Assembly: GCA_036227345.1 (NCBI GenBank)
Contig: CP109468.1
Coordinates: 806,001 to 870,000, forward strand
Direction of reading: 5' to 3'
DNA: 64,000 nt
Origin: Streptomyces sp. NBC_01463
Lineage (GTDB): Bacteria; Actinomycetota; Actinomycetes; Streptomycetales; Streptomycetaceae
Shown: piece after piece, positions 25,087-33,520 of the stretch
How the letters are laid out: every line of letters starts with the position of its first letter
How positions within the stretch are numbered: the first letter of the stretch is position 1
Notes under the pieces: generated by a model
Told to the model about the DNA's origin: nothing
Seen by the model: only the letters and a program-made list of their open reading frames with translations
Database searches by the model: none
Made by a program: the position numbers and the translations under genes

Positions 25087-25953
25087 TCAGTGCTTGGTCT
25101 GGGGCCGGCGGCGGGCCGCGAGGCCGAGGCGCTTGAGAGCGTAGGTGTCGAGGCCGCTGAGCACGCCGTTGAGGGAAAGGGTCAGGACGACGAGGACGAT
25201 GAGGCCGGCGAATTCGGAGGCCGCGTCAAGGTTCTGGGCTGCGGTGAACAGTTCGTGGCCGACGCCCTCGGAGGAGGCGATGAACTCTCCGCCGATGACG
25301 CCGAGGATGGCCAGGGGCCCGCCGGTCTTGAGCGCGGCGAAGAAGGGCGCGGCAAGCGTCGGAATCGTCACGTAGCCCAGGACGTGGTGCCTGCGCCCTC
25401 CCATCACCTGGACTACCTCGACGAGTTCGCGTTCGCGCATCCGCAGGCCGAGATAGATGTTGTAGAAGACCACGAAGGCGACGCCCGTCATGGCGATGGT
25501 GATCTTCGACCAGGGTCCGATGCCGAAGAACAGCAGGAACAGCGGGGCGAGTGCGATCTTCGGGATGCCGTTGACGGCCGCGACGAGCGGTTCGAGGACG
25601 CGCCCCAGGAGCGGGAAGGAGCCCAGCACGAGGCCCATGACCGTCCCTGCTGCGACGCCCAGGCCGAAGCCCGCCAGCACCTCCACGGTGGTCACCCTGA
25701 TGTTGTTCCATCCGGCGGCGGAGCCGAGCATGTCCGTAAGTGCGTCGTACACCTCGGTGGGCTTACTGACTGCGTACTCAGGTACGACCGGACCACTCAT
25801 CAGCTGCCACAGGACAAGGGCGGCGATGATCACCAGGATGCGCAGCGCGATGACGGAGCCCGTACTCTGCCAGCCGGCGCGCGCCTTGTTGACGGGCCGC
25901 TCCGAGGTTGCTTGCTCGGGCTTGGTCACGGCTTTGTCTGTGACGGTTGCCAT
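25087..25953 (-). CDS. ABC transporter permease, SsuC/TauC/NrtB type
   Basis: A 288-residue inner-membrane protein from an ATG at 25953 with GGGAGAAG upstream. It has about six hydrophobic helices (ILVIIAALVLWQLMSG; VLAGFGLGVAAGTVMGLVLG; FAGLIVLVVLTLSLNGVL) and the cytoplasmic EAA-type loop VVQVMGGRRHHVLGYVTIPTLAAPFFAALK, typical of nitrate/sulfonate/taurine importers. It should pair with the lipoprotein 32 bp upstream and with the ATPase at the head of the operon, 13 kb away. Confidence 0.85.
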   Translation of the reverse strand: MATVTDKAVTKPEQATSERPVNKARAGWQSTGSVIALRILVIIAALVLWQLMSGPVVPEYAVSKPTEVYDALTDMLGSAAGWNNIRVTTVEVLAGFGLGVAAGTVMGLVLGSFPLLGRVLEPLVAAVNGIPKIALAPLFLLFFGIGPWSKITIAMTGVAFVVFYNIYLGLRMRERELVEVVQVMGGRRHHVLGYVTIPTLAAPFFAALKTGGPLAILGVIGGEFIASSEGVGHELFTAAQNLDAASEFAGLIVLVVLTLSLNGVLSGLDTYALKRLGLAARRRPQTKH

Positions 25954-25985
25954 GGTCTTCTCCCTTCCGGTTGGGTTCGGCCGTG

Positions 25986-27023
25986 TCACGGCAGGTAGGT
26001 GTTGGTCCAGTTGTCAGCGTTGACGCTCGCGTCCGGCACCGCGCCTATGCCGTCCTTCACGAAAGTGACGGTCTTCTTCCATCCGTCGGCATCCATCTTG
26101 GCGGTCGTGGGCCAGTCCACCTCCGCGACGGCTGCGCTCAGCACGTCGTCGGGCATGCCCGGCAGGCTCTCGCGCGCCGCGGCCACGACGGCCTTGTCGT
26201 TGGAGGCGTGGGTGTCGAGGTAGGTCGTCGCCTCCTGTACGGCGGTGGCGAATCCCTTGACCAGGGCGGAATTGCTCTTCGCGTAGTCCTTCTTCACGAC
26301 CACGACCTGGCCGTAGCCGGCCTGTCCGGCGCCCCACTCGGGCACCTTCTTGGGGTTGGCCACCACAACGCCGTCGCCCTCGTGCTGGACCTGCAGCGGG
26401 ATCGGCTCCGAGGTGATGAACCAGTCCACCTCGCCCTTGGTGAGTGCTGCCTTGTCGGCGGCCGGGCTCGGCAGCGAGACCCACTTCAGCTTGGTCGGGT
26501 CCACACCGTGTGCCTTGAGGAAGATTCCTGCTTCGGCCTTGGTGTTCGCGGAGCTGGCGCCGGCTGTCGAGTCGGCCAGTGCCTTGGCCACCTCCGGCGC
26601 CGGGCTGTCCGCGGTCAGGCTGTGCTTCTTGGCGAACGCTGTGCTGACGACGATTCCGAGCGGGTTTCCTCCGCCGTTCGTGGCGACCGACAGCTCCGGC
26701 AGGCCCTTGCTGAGGCCGGCGAGGAAACTGGTCGGGCTGGAGTTGAGGAACTGCACGGAATTCGACTGGAGTGCCGAGGTGCCCGTGGAGGCGGTCAGCG
26801 TGACGTACTTGATCTTGATGTTCTGCTTGTCGAAGTAGCCGGCCTCGTCCGCCAGGCGGATGGACAGGTCGAAGACGTTGCCGCTGACGCCGACCGAGAC
26901 GGTCGTCTTGCCGTCCGAGCCGACCGACGAAGCGCCGTCGTTGCCGCAGGCGGTCAGGAGTGCTGCGCTCGATATCACGGAGATGGCCAGTGCGAGGGAC
27001 GAGCGGTTCGTGCGGTGGTTCAT
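25986..27023 (-). CDS. ABC transporter substrate-binding lipoprotein (NMT1/SsuA-like)
   Basis: A 345-residue lipoprotein from an ATG at 27023 with AAAGGAG 6 nt upstream. The signal ends in the lipobox LTAC with Cys26. The mature part has the NMT1-like opening VSVGVSGNVFDLSIRLADEAGYFDKQNIKIK and SVQFLNSSPTSFLAGLSKG, characteristic of sulfonate, nitrate, thiamine-precursor and aromatic-acid binding proteins. A close paralogue is encoded at 41201-42274 (shared SVGVAGNIFD..., FLNSSPT.FL, NPLG.VV, DWF.TSEP.PLQ). Ligand unknown; the surrounding genes suggest a carboxylated organic compound. Confidence 0.85.
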   Translation of the reverse strand: MNHRTNRSSLALAISVISSAALLTACGNDGASSVGSDGKTTVSVGVSGNVFDLSIRLADEAGYFDKQNIKIKYVTLTASTGTSALQSNSVQFLNSSPTSFLAGLSKGLPELSVATNGGGNPLGIVVSTAFAKKHSLTADSPAPEVAKALADSTAGASSANTKAEAGIFLKAHGVDPTKLKWVSLPSPAADKAALTKGEVDWFITSEPIPLQVQHEGDGVVVANPKKVPEWGAGQAGYGQVVVVKKDYAKSNSALVKGFATAVQEATTYLDTHASNDKAVVAAARESLPGMPDDVLSAAVAEVDWPTTAKMDADGWKKTVTFVKDGIGAVPDASVNADNWTNTYLP

Positions 27024-27037
27024 GGGAACTCCTTTGT

Positions 27038-28627
27038 TCACCAGGCTTGCTGGGAGGCGAAGAATCGGATCCAGAAGTCGGTGCGTACTGGATCGGAGAC
27101 AGGGATCGTGCGGAAGTGCGCGCCGATCTCCATGACGGTGGCGGAGTCCGGTGAGAAGGCGGGCCAGTGAGGCAGGCCGCTTCCGTTGGGGTCGCCCGTG
27201 GAGACGAAGTTGGTCCAGTACCCGGCCATCGTCCGGGCGATCTCGTGGTCCTCCTCGTTCCAGGCACCGGTGCCGCCGGTGGGGTTATGGAAGACGTAGT
27301 CGATCTCCGAACCGTGGCCGGCCCGCCTCGGCCCGGCATCCGGTGACGGCGTGCGGTGGGTCCAGAAGTAGGAGCGCACCGTGCCGGTAACGTGGCGTGT
27401 CCAGTCCGATCCCCACAGGGAAGTCGAGATGCGGGAGTTGTCGCGTGCCGCGAGGCTGCTCGCCCGCGCCGCTTCGTCGTCCGTGCCGGCCGGGTAGAGC
27501 CGCAGGAACTCCTCGGCGTAGGGCCCGAACTTCCGGCGGGCCGACGTGACGTGCTGTTCGAGGGTGACGTTGACCGGCGGGGAGCCCGGCCTGGCCTTCT
27601 GCCGGCCGTTGCGCAGGGCGGAGACCAGGGCTTCCGGAACCGCGCCGCTCTCGTCGAGGTTGTTTCCGGTCAGGTAGTCGACGTCGTTCTGCAGCCCTTT
27701 GGCATAGGTCTCGTCGTAGCCGGCCGGCAGGGCCCACCCGTCCACGACGGGGCGGAAGAGCGGGGGCCCTGCCGGGCCTCCCGTGTCGACGGCCGTGTCG
27801 AGCGGGTGGTGCCCGTCGACCAGCTTCCGCCAGTGCAGGCCCCGTAGGTCGCGGGCCGTGTTTGCGCCGTGTGCTCTTGTGTAGCGGTCGCCGGCGCTCT
27901 CCGCGTCCCGCTGCAGCCGGTAGGAGGTCGACATATAGCGGAGTTCGGGATCGCGTGCGTAGCGGGAGTGACTCTGTGTAATCGCGCGGTGGAACAGACC
28001 CTTGGCCAGGGGAGACATGGCCAGGAAGTTGACCATGCCCGCTCCTGCGGACTGGCCGGCAATGGTGACGCGGGCGGGATCGCCGCCGAAGCGTGTGATG
28101 TTGTCGCGCACCCACCGCAGGGCGGCGACGCAGTCGAGGAGACCGTAGTTGCCAGAGGCGCCGTGCTCGGACTCCTCGCTCAGTTCTGGGGTGGCGAGGA
28201 AGCCGAAGGCGCCGAGGCGGTAGTTGAAGGTGAGCACGACGAGACCGTTGCGCGCAAGGTTTTCGCCGTTGTAGCGGGGGTGAGCTCCCGTGCCCTCGCG
28301 GAACCCGCCTCCGTAGATCCACACGAGGACAGGGCGGAGCTCCGCGGTGGCGGGTGCCCCCGTCCAAATGTTCAGACTCAGGCAGTCCTCGCTCATGGGC
28401 ACATCGACACCGGTCGCGGCCGCATCGGTCGGCGCCTGAGGGCACATGGGCCCGAACCGGTCGGCACGCCGGACACCTTCCCAGCGCACAGGCGGCTGGG
28501 GCGGCCGCCACCGCAGGTCGCCGACCGGCGGGGCGGCATACGGGATACCTCGGAATACGGTGACGGCGCGGTCCCGGCACGGTATGCCCTCAACGGGCCC
28601 CGCTTCGGTGTCAACCGTGTGGCGCAT
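27038..28627 (-). CDS. Type B carboxylesterase
   Basis: A 529-residue alpha/beta-hydrolase of the carboxylesterase/para-nitrobenzyl esterase family. Visible elements: FRGIPYAAPPVGDLRW (26-40), SEDCLSLNIWTG (79-90), oxyanion loop GGG (106-108), nucleophile elbow GQSAGAG with Ser193, NNLDESG carrying the acidic residue, and GHGSEIDYVFHNP carrying the catalytic His. All triad positions are present and length is normal. There is no signal peptide, so it acts in the cytosol, probably freeing an acid and alcohol from an imported ester. It lies 26 bp after the GntR gene and 14 bp before the binding protein gene. Confidence 0.85.
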   Translation of the reverse strand: MRHTVDTEAGPVEGIPCRDRAVTVFRGIPYAAPPVGDLRWRPPQPPVRWEGVRRADRFGPMCPQAPTDAAATGVDVPMSEDCLSLNIWTGAPATAELRPVLVWIYGGGFREGTGAHPRYNGENLARNGLVVLTFNYRLGAFGFLATPELSEESEHGASGNYGLLDCVAALRWVRDNITRFGGDPARVTIAGQSAGAGMVNFLAMSPLAKGLFHRAITQSHSRYARDPELRYMSTSYRLQRDAESAGDRYTRAHGANTARDLRGLHWRKLVDGHHPLDTAVDTGGPAGPPLFRPVVDGWALPAGYDETYAKGLQNDVDYLTGNNLDESGAVPEALVSALRNGRQKARPGSPPVNVTLEQHVTSARRKFGPYAEEFLRLYPAGTDDEAARASSLAARDNSRISTSLWGSDWTRHVTGTVRSYFWTHRTPSPDAGPRRAGHGSEIDYVFHNPTGGTGAWNEEDHEIARTMAGYWTNFVSTGDPNGSGLPHWPAFSPDSATVMEIGAHFRTIPVSDPVRTDFWIRFFASQQAW

Positions 28628-28653
28628 GGGGTACTTTCCGCCCCCGCTTACGG

Positions 28654-29346
28654 TCAGGTGACCGGTGGCATCGGGGACTTGTCCAGCAGCAACGCCCTGC
28701 GGGCGGAGCCGACGTGATGGCGCATCGCCGCAACAGCGGCATCGGGATTGCGCGTAACGATGGCGAGGAGAATGGTCTGGTGCTCCTCCAGCGACCCGGA
28801 TCGGGGGTGCTGAGCGGAGAGGTTGCGGTACTGGCGCATCACCAGGGGATAGAGCAGCGTGTCGTAGGCGCGGGCCAGAGTTGTCTGGTGCGCTGCCAGT
28901 TTGACCTGCTGGTGAAAGCTGCGGTTGCCACGCGAGTAGGCGTCCTGGTCCCCGCGTGACTGCGACTCCTCCATGTCCTGCAACGTGCTGCGCAGCCGTG
29001 CGACCTCCTCGGCTGTGGCCCGTTCCGCCGCTTTGCCGGCCAGTGCCGACTCCAGAATCTCGCGGGCCTCCAGAATGTCCGCTGCCTCCTCGACGGAGAA
29101 GCTCCTGGTGCGCACCCCACGATTGACCTCGCCGGTGATATAGCCCTCCTGCGTCAGCCGCGCGAGCGCGGTGCGCATCGTGCTCCGTGACACGTCGAAC
29201 ATCCGCGTGAGGTCCGCCTCGGTGAGCCGCGTGCCGGGCTCGATACTCCCCGACAACAACAAGGAGCGCAGCCCCTCGTAGGCTTGGCTGTAGCGGGTGC
29301 CCGAGGCTTTCGCTCCGGATTCGGCACCGATGCTCTCGCTGTCCAC
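28654..29346 (-). CDS. GntR-family regulator (FCD/FadR-type), likely controller of the operon
   Basis: A 230-residue protein. The N-terminal winged helix reads YSQAYEGLRSLLLSGSIEPGTRLTEADLTRMFDVSRSTMRTALARLTQEGYI (about 18-69); the C-terminal helical FCD domain has EAREILESALAGKAAERAT, FHQQVKLAAHQTTLARAYDTL and AVAAMRHHVGSARRAL with the usual metal-binding His/Asp positions. The GTG at 29346 follows a GAGGAAGG site. FadR-type regulators bind short TTGTNNNACAA-like palindromes, such as those at 18300, 18406, 39856 and 40616. It is embedded in the operon, so a pathway acid is the likely inducer (inference). Confidence 0.85.
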   Translation of the reverse strand: MDSESIGAESGAKASGTRYSQAYEGLRSLLLSGSIEPGTRLTEADLTRMFDVSRSTMRTALARLTQEGYITGEVNRGVRTRSFSVEEAADILEAREILESALAGKAAERATAEEVARLRSTLQDMEESQSRGDQDAYSRGNRSFHQQVKLAAHQTTLARAYDTLLYPLVMRQYRNLSAQHPRSGSLEEHQTILLAIVTRNPDAAVAAMRHHVGSARRALLLDKSPMPPVT

Positions 29347-29413
29347 CGCGGCCGCCTTCCTCTTGCGTAGAAGTGAGAACTGAGGCCGGAACACTAACCG
29401 ACGACATGGCAGG

Positions 29414-30274
29414 TCAGCTTCCGTGCGCGCCGAGGGACGGGTAGAGACGGCGGGCCGTGCCCGCGAAGATCTCCTGCTGGACCTGCTCCGGCAGTCCGAC
29501 GAGGACCTCCTGGGCGAGGGCGAGGAGGTCCGGCAGCGACTGCTCGGCCGCGGGGCAGTTCGAGCCCCAGGCGATCCGCTCGGCGCCGAACGTGTCGAGA
29601 ACCGGTCCGAGGAACTCTCCGGCTCGCTCTCCCGCATCCTGCAGCCGCTCAAGGTTGCGGTGGGTGAGCTTGAGGTGCAGGCCGGGGTGGGCCGCAAGTT
29701 GGGCAACCTCGGCACCGGCACGGGCGGGCGAGGAAGCGATGTCCGGGTAGCCGATGTGATCGAGGAGCACCTTCACACCCGGGAACCGCTCCAGCAGTTC
29801 CACCAGCTGCGCGGTGGCCGGGCCCAGGCGCATCTGGAGGCAGACCGGCAGGTCCAGTTCCTGGGCCTGCTCCCAGAAGGGGAACGTTTCCGGCGCAACG
29901 AACCACTCACCTTGCGTGGGCACGGTGCTGCCGCTGGTGAACAGCCGGACGCCGGCCAGTCCCCCTTCGCCGACCGCAGCCTTGAGGTTCGAGGCGGCAT
30001 CCGGTCGCAGCGGGTCGACGGTACCGACGGCGACGAAACGCTCCGGCCAGCGGCGGCTGCTGTCCAGGACGTAGGAGTTGTCGTAGCCGTAGTTCGTGGT
30101 GGCCTGGACCAGGACGGCCTGGTCCACGCCGGTCTCCTCCATGCGGCTGACCATGCCCTCGGCGGTCACCGGCCGGGTCGCGGCCCATTCGGACTGCTTG
30201 CCCCCGATGGGGGCCTTGGGGTAGCGGGTCAGGTCCTCGGAGATGATGTGACAGTGTGCGTCGACGACGTCCAC
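29414..30274 (-). CDS. Amidohydrolase, LigI-like (2-pyrone-4,6-dicarboxylate lactonase type)
   Basis: A 286-residue amidohydrolase_2 protein from a GTG at 30274 (GGGAG 7 nt upstream). DAHCH (5-9) provides the HxH metal or active-site pair, followed by GVDQAVLVQATTNYGYDN, FVAVGTVDP, GLAGVRLFT and VLLDHIGYPD; AWGSNCPAAEQ near 240 is the usual end of the barrel. The pattern resembles LigI-type lactonases, which hydrolyse a pyrone dicarboxylate to oxalomesaconate, the substrate of LigJ. A LigJ-like gene lies 6 kb upstream in the same operon, so the two may act in sequence. The exact substrate is inferred only. Confidence 0.7.
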   Translation of the reverse strand: MDVVDAHCHIISEDLTRYPKAPIGGKQSEWAATRPVTAEGMVSRMEETGVDQAVLVQATTNYGYDNSYVLDSSRRWPERFVAVGTVDPLRPDAASNLKAAVGEGGLAGVRLFTSGSTVPTQGEWFVAPETFPFWEQAQELDLPVCLQMRLGPATAQLVELLERFPGVKVLLDHIGYPDIASSPARAGAEVAQLAAHPGLHLKLTHRNLERLQDAGERAGEFLGPVLDTFGAERIAWGSNCPAAEQSLPDLLALAQEVLVGLPEQVQQEIFAGTARRLYPSLGAHGS

Positions 30275-30323
30275 GTGCTGCTCCCTTCGTCTTCTGTCTT
30301 CGGTGTGATCTGTGCGGGCCGGC

Positions 30324-31307
30324 TCAGGCGTCCGGGTAGTCGCCCTTCGCGAACAGCGAACGCGCGTCGGAGGAGAAGTCCGCGTCGAGCAGCCCCTGAT
30401 CCTTGGCGAACCGCACCATCGCGTTCAGGCTGGCTTCGTTGGCCTTGATCCCGTAGGGGACGGGGTCGCCGCCGATCGCACGTCCCTGCCGGGCCAGCCG
30501 GGGCACGGCCGACCACTGGGGCTGCGCGGCGAGGTGGCGCCGCTTGCTCTCCACGAAGGCGGCGTACAGCTTGGTCGGCAGGCCGGGGTCGCGCTCCACG
30601 AGCTCGGTGCGCACGGAGATCAGCGAGTGCAGGGGGTAGACGCCGGTGCGCAGGTAGTGGTCCACGGCGAGAGTGCCGGCTTCGGCGAACAGCGGGTAGG
30701 GGCCGTCCCCGCCGGCGGACTCGGGTTCTGCCGCCGCCGTCCACCCGGCCTTGGGTGCGCCGGCCCGTCCCGTTCCCGCGTTTCCGGTCAGTGCGGCGTC
30801 GATCTCTCCGGCGCGCAGCAGCTCGCCCAGCGAGCGGCCGTCGGTGACGCGCTCGACGTTGGAGGGAACCCGGCCTTCGATGTGGTCGTCGTCGTCCACC
30901 ACCCAGGTGATCTTGTCAATGTCCACTCCGTACTGGTCACGCAGCACGCCCCGTACCCACACACCCGTGCTCACCGAGTAGGCACGGACACCGACCCGGC
31001 GTCCTTCCAGATCCTTCGGCACACGGATGCCCGAGTGGGTGGCGCACTGCACGTCGCCGTGGTGGAAGCGCCTGTTGAGGAACACCGGCACCGCGGTCAG
31101 CGCAATGCCTTCCTGGCGTGCCATCAGGTAGGAGACCGGAGCCAGTTCGCACACGTCGAACTCGAGGTCCCGGATCATGCGCCGGTATGCGCCGATGACC
31201 GGCTTGACCTGGACGGGCTCGATCAGGAATCCGTCTGTCCCGGTGTCGCCGTCCAGCAGCGGCTGCGCGTGCGGGAAGTCTCCGAGAACTACCGTGAGCT
31301 TGTCCAT
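30324..31307 (-). CDS. 4,5-dihydroxyphthalate decarboxylase-like protein, paralogue C
   Basis: A 327-residue protein without signal peptide. It starts MDKLTVVLGDFPHAQPLLDG and has FDVCELAPVSYLMARQEGI and VGVRAYSVSTGVWVRGVLRDQYG, the family signature of Pht5-type decarboxylases, which have a periplasmic-binding-protein fold but are cytosolic. Pht5 removes CO2 from 4,5-dihydroxyphthalate to give protocatechuate. It carries an insertion around residues 175-200 (TGNAGTGRAGAPKAG) not in its two paralogues. Databases often call this group ABC substrate-binding proteins; absence of a signal sequence argues for an enzyme or cytosolic binder. Confidence 0.7.
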   Translation of the reverse strand: MDKLTVVLGDFPHAQPLLDGDTGTDGFLIEPVQVKPVIGAYRRMIRDLEFDVCELAPVSYLMARQEGIALTAVPVFLNRRFHHGDVQCATHSGIRVPKDLEGRRVGVRAYSVSTGVWVRGVLRDQYGVDIDKITWVVDDDDHIEGRVPSNVERVTDGRSLGELLRAGEIDAALTGNAGTGRAGAPKAGWTAAAEPESAGGDGPYPLFAEAGTLAVDHYLRTGVYPLHSLISVRTELVERDPGLPTKLYAAFVESKRRHLAAQPQWSAVPRLARQGRAIGGDPVPYGIKANEASLNAMVRFAKDQGLLDADFSSDARSLFAKGDYPDA

Positions 31308-31356
31308 ACCCTGTCCTTTGCTGTTTCTGATTCGGTTCCGGCTGCCGGTGCGGCGT

Positions 31357-32235
31357 TCAGCCGCCGAGGCGTGCCGGGGAGACGCCGAGTGCCGCGCAGG
31401 ACCGCTCGACGAGCTCGTCGTAGTCCACCGCCCGTGGAATCACGTCCTGCTCCAGCGCGTAGGCGGCGGCCTTGGTGAACGCCGCGCGCAGTCCTTCGAA
31501 GCCCACGGGATGCAGGGCGACAGGCCCGCCCTCCTCGTTGGCGGTGAGTACGGAGCGCATCGCGTCGTAGGCGGCGAGGATGGCGGCGGAGTGCTCCGCC
31601 GCGGCTGCTTCGGATACACCGACCACGTGGTTGACCGGGATGAATCCCTGGTCCTTCGACCACTGTTCGGCGACCTCGTGGGCGCTGTCGATGGCGGTGC
31701 GGATGCGGTCGTCGGAAGGCAGTTCGTTGCCCATGATCCCGAAGTCGACCCGGCCCTCCAGGAAGTCCGCCGGCAGCTTGGCACCCTGCGGCGCCCGCTG
31801 CACCCAGGACGGGTCCTCAGCACCCTGGACGTGATGGCCCTCGTACGTCGTCCAATCGGCCTTGCGCAGATCGACGCCGTACTGCTCGGTGAGGAAACCG
31901 CGCATCCACACACCGGTGGTCTGGCTCCAGGCGCGCACTCCGACGCTGTGTCCCTCCACATCGGCGGCCGACAGCTTGCCGAGGGTCACCAGAGTCTGGT
32001 GCTGGTGGCGCCCGAGGGCCGTGACGGGCAGCAGCAGGACCGGCTTGCCGTGGGCCAGGGCCTGCAGAACGGTCACGATCGCCAGTTCACACAGGTCCAC
32101 GGTCGACTCGTTCACGAAGCCCCGGGAAGCCTTGTGCACCGGCTTGATGTCGACTCGCTCCGGCTCCGAACCCGCTTCGCGGACCGCCGACAGTGCGGCT
32201 GCCGCGAGATCATCGCGGCCGAGCACCAACTTCAT
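31357..32235 (-). CDS. 4,5-dihydroxyphthalate decarboxylase-like protein, paralogue B (divergent)
   Basis: A 292-residue protein from an ATG at 32235 behind GAGGAGAAG. It keeps VDLCELAIVTVLQALAHGK and VGVRAWSQTTGVWMRGFLTEQYG from the Pht5-like family but lacks the N-terminal G.(Y/F)PH..PL stretch found in paralogues A and C, replaced by MKLVLGRDDLAAAALSAV. No signal peptide. The loss of the N-terminal signature suggests a changed substrate or a non-catalytic partner role. It lies between the DUF3500 gene (37 bp) and paralogue C (49 bp). Confidence 0.65.
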   Translation of the reverse strand: MKLVLGRDDLAAAALSAVREAGSEPERVDIKPVHKASRGFVNESTVDLCELAIVTVLQALAHGKPVLLLPVTALGRHQHQTLVTLGKLSAADVEGHSVGVRAWSQTTGVWMRGFLTEQYGVDLRKADWTTYEGHHVQGAEDPSWVQRAPQGAKLPADFLEGRVDFGIMGNELPSDDRIRTAIDSAHEVAEQWSKDQGFIPVNHVVGVSEAAAAEHSAAILAAYDAMRSVLTANEEGGPVALHPVGFEGLRAAFTKAAAYALEQDVIPRAVDYDELVERSCAALGVSPARLGG

Positions 32236-32272
32236 CTTCTTCTCCTCTTTTCTTGCAAAGCGCTGGAGCGCT

Positions 32273-33451
32273 TCAGGCCTGCCGGCCGGGGCGCACCGTC
32301 CGCGGCTTGTGGTGCCGCTCGTGGTGCTGACGCAGCAGGTCGACGCCGAAGTCGTTGCCGTTGGGGGTGCGCACGATGGTGTGGATGTGACGGCGCGAGG
32401 GGTAGTCGTTGTCGAAGAGCACACCGGCCATGTGCTCGAACTCGACGAGGATCACCGGGCTGTGGAAGCGGTAGTAGAAGGTGCCGTCCGGGTCCCCGGC
32501 CCAGCCGAAGCGGGTGTCGCCCTCGTGGGCCAGCACCTCCTTCATGCGGAGCCGGGCGTGGTGGTCGTCGGCCCGGTTCACGTACAGACCGAGAAGCTGG
32601 AGGGCGGTCTCCCGCTGGCCGGAGGACATGTCGGCGAGCCGCAGTCCCTGGCAGTCGAGCTCCCAGTTGTCCCGGAACGCTCCGACGAGGAGCTCCTTGG
32701 GCATCGCGTCCGCGATCACGGCGCGCTCCCGCTGCCCTCCGTCGAGCTGAGTGAACAGCTCATGGCCCAGTGCTTCCTCGCCCCGGAAAGCCACAGTCCC
32801 GGCGTATTTCCCGGACCCGGCGACCACGGGCTCGGCGCCGAGGAAGGTGGGGGTGAGAACCATCTGGTCGCCGACGAACACGCAGTTGATGTTGACGTGG
32901 TGTCCGTCCAGCTGCCAGCCCCACGGGCCACCGGTCTCCGGCTCGCCGTAGAGGGAGAACCAGTACAGCCACTCGTTGAGGCCGTCGGTGTTGTCGCTCA
33001 TCTCACCGATGGTGAGGTTGAGACGCATCAGGTCGACCATCTGGCGGTACCCGTCGACGCTGAGGCTGGCCCGGATGACGGCCAGGGCCCGGTCGCGCCC
33101 CACGTCGTCGAAGTCCTCCAGCAGCAGACCGTGGCGCAGGAAGTAGCGGGCGCCGTTGTTCCAGTGACGCCAGCTCACGTCGTCCATCGGGAACCGGCCT
33201 TCGGCGAGTTCCTCCGCGGTCAGGCCGGCCAGGTAGTCCTCCGCCGCCAGGTACACCTTGCTGACGTCCGCGCCGGTGTCGCGCAGCGGGAACAGTCCCG
33301 GCTCTATCCCGTCCGACGTGGCCACACCCCGGAAGGGTTCTTTGGCCGCCCTCACTCGCCAGGCGATCTTTTCGAGCAGGTCGGGCGTCCAGGTCTCCGG
33401 CTTGCGAGTGGGCGGGTTGCCCCGCTTGCGCAGCCCTACTGGTTCTCCCAT
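32273..33451 (-). CDS. DUF3500 protein
   Basis: A 392-residue soluble protein from an ATG at 33451 behind GAGGAGGAG. Landmarks for DUF3500: EPFRGVATSDGIEPGLFPLRDTG, LTIGEMSDN, FSLYGEP.TGGPWGWQLDGHHVNINCVFVGDQMVLTPTFLGAEP, FYYRFHSPVILVEFEH and the C-terminal HIHTIVRTPNGNDFGVDLLRQH. The many conserved His, Glu and Asp residues (LDGHHVNIN; EFEH; HIH) suggest a metal site and an enzymatic role, but no function is established that I know of. Its place between two decarboxylase-like genes in one operon ties it to the same pathway. Confidence 0.8.
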   Translation of the reverse strand: MGEPVGLRKRGNPPTRKPETWTPDLLEKIAWRVRAAKEPFRGVATSDGIEPGLFPLRDTGADVSKVYLAAEDYLAGLTAEELAEGRFPMDDVSWRHWNNGARYFLRHGLLLEDFDDVGRDRALAVIRASLSVDGYRQMVDLMRLNLTIGEMSDNTDGLNEWLYWFSLYGEPETGGPWGWQLDGHHVNINCVFVGDQMVLTPTFLGAEPVVAGSGKYAGTVAFRGEEALGHELFTQLDGGQRERAVIADAMPKELLVGAFRDNWELDCQGLRLADMSSGQRETALQLLGLYVNRADDHHARLRMKEVLAHEGDTRFGWAGDPDGTFYYRFHSPVILVEFEHMAGVLFDNDYPSRRHIHTIVRTPNGNDFGVDLLRQHHERHHKPRTVRPGRQA

Positions 33452-33520
33452 CGCTGCTCCTCCTCTCGGTGTTTGCTCACGGTGCGCCGCTGGGCGGCAC
33501 ACCCCTGATCGATCGCCTCC

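Noticed and set aside
27038-29407. Single 789-residue protein fusing the GntR region to the carboxylesterase
   Set aside because: The N-terminal part is the GntR gene read in the wrong frame. The esterase has a natural start at 28627.
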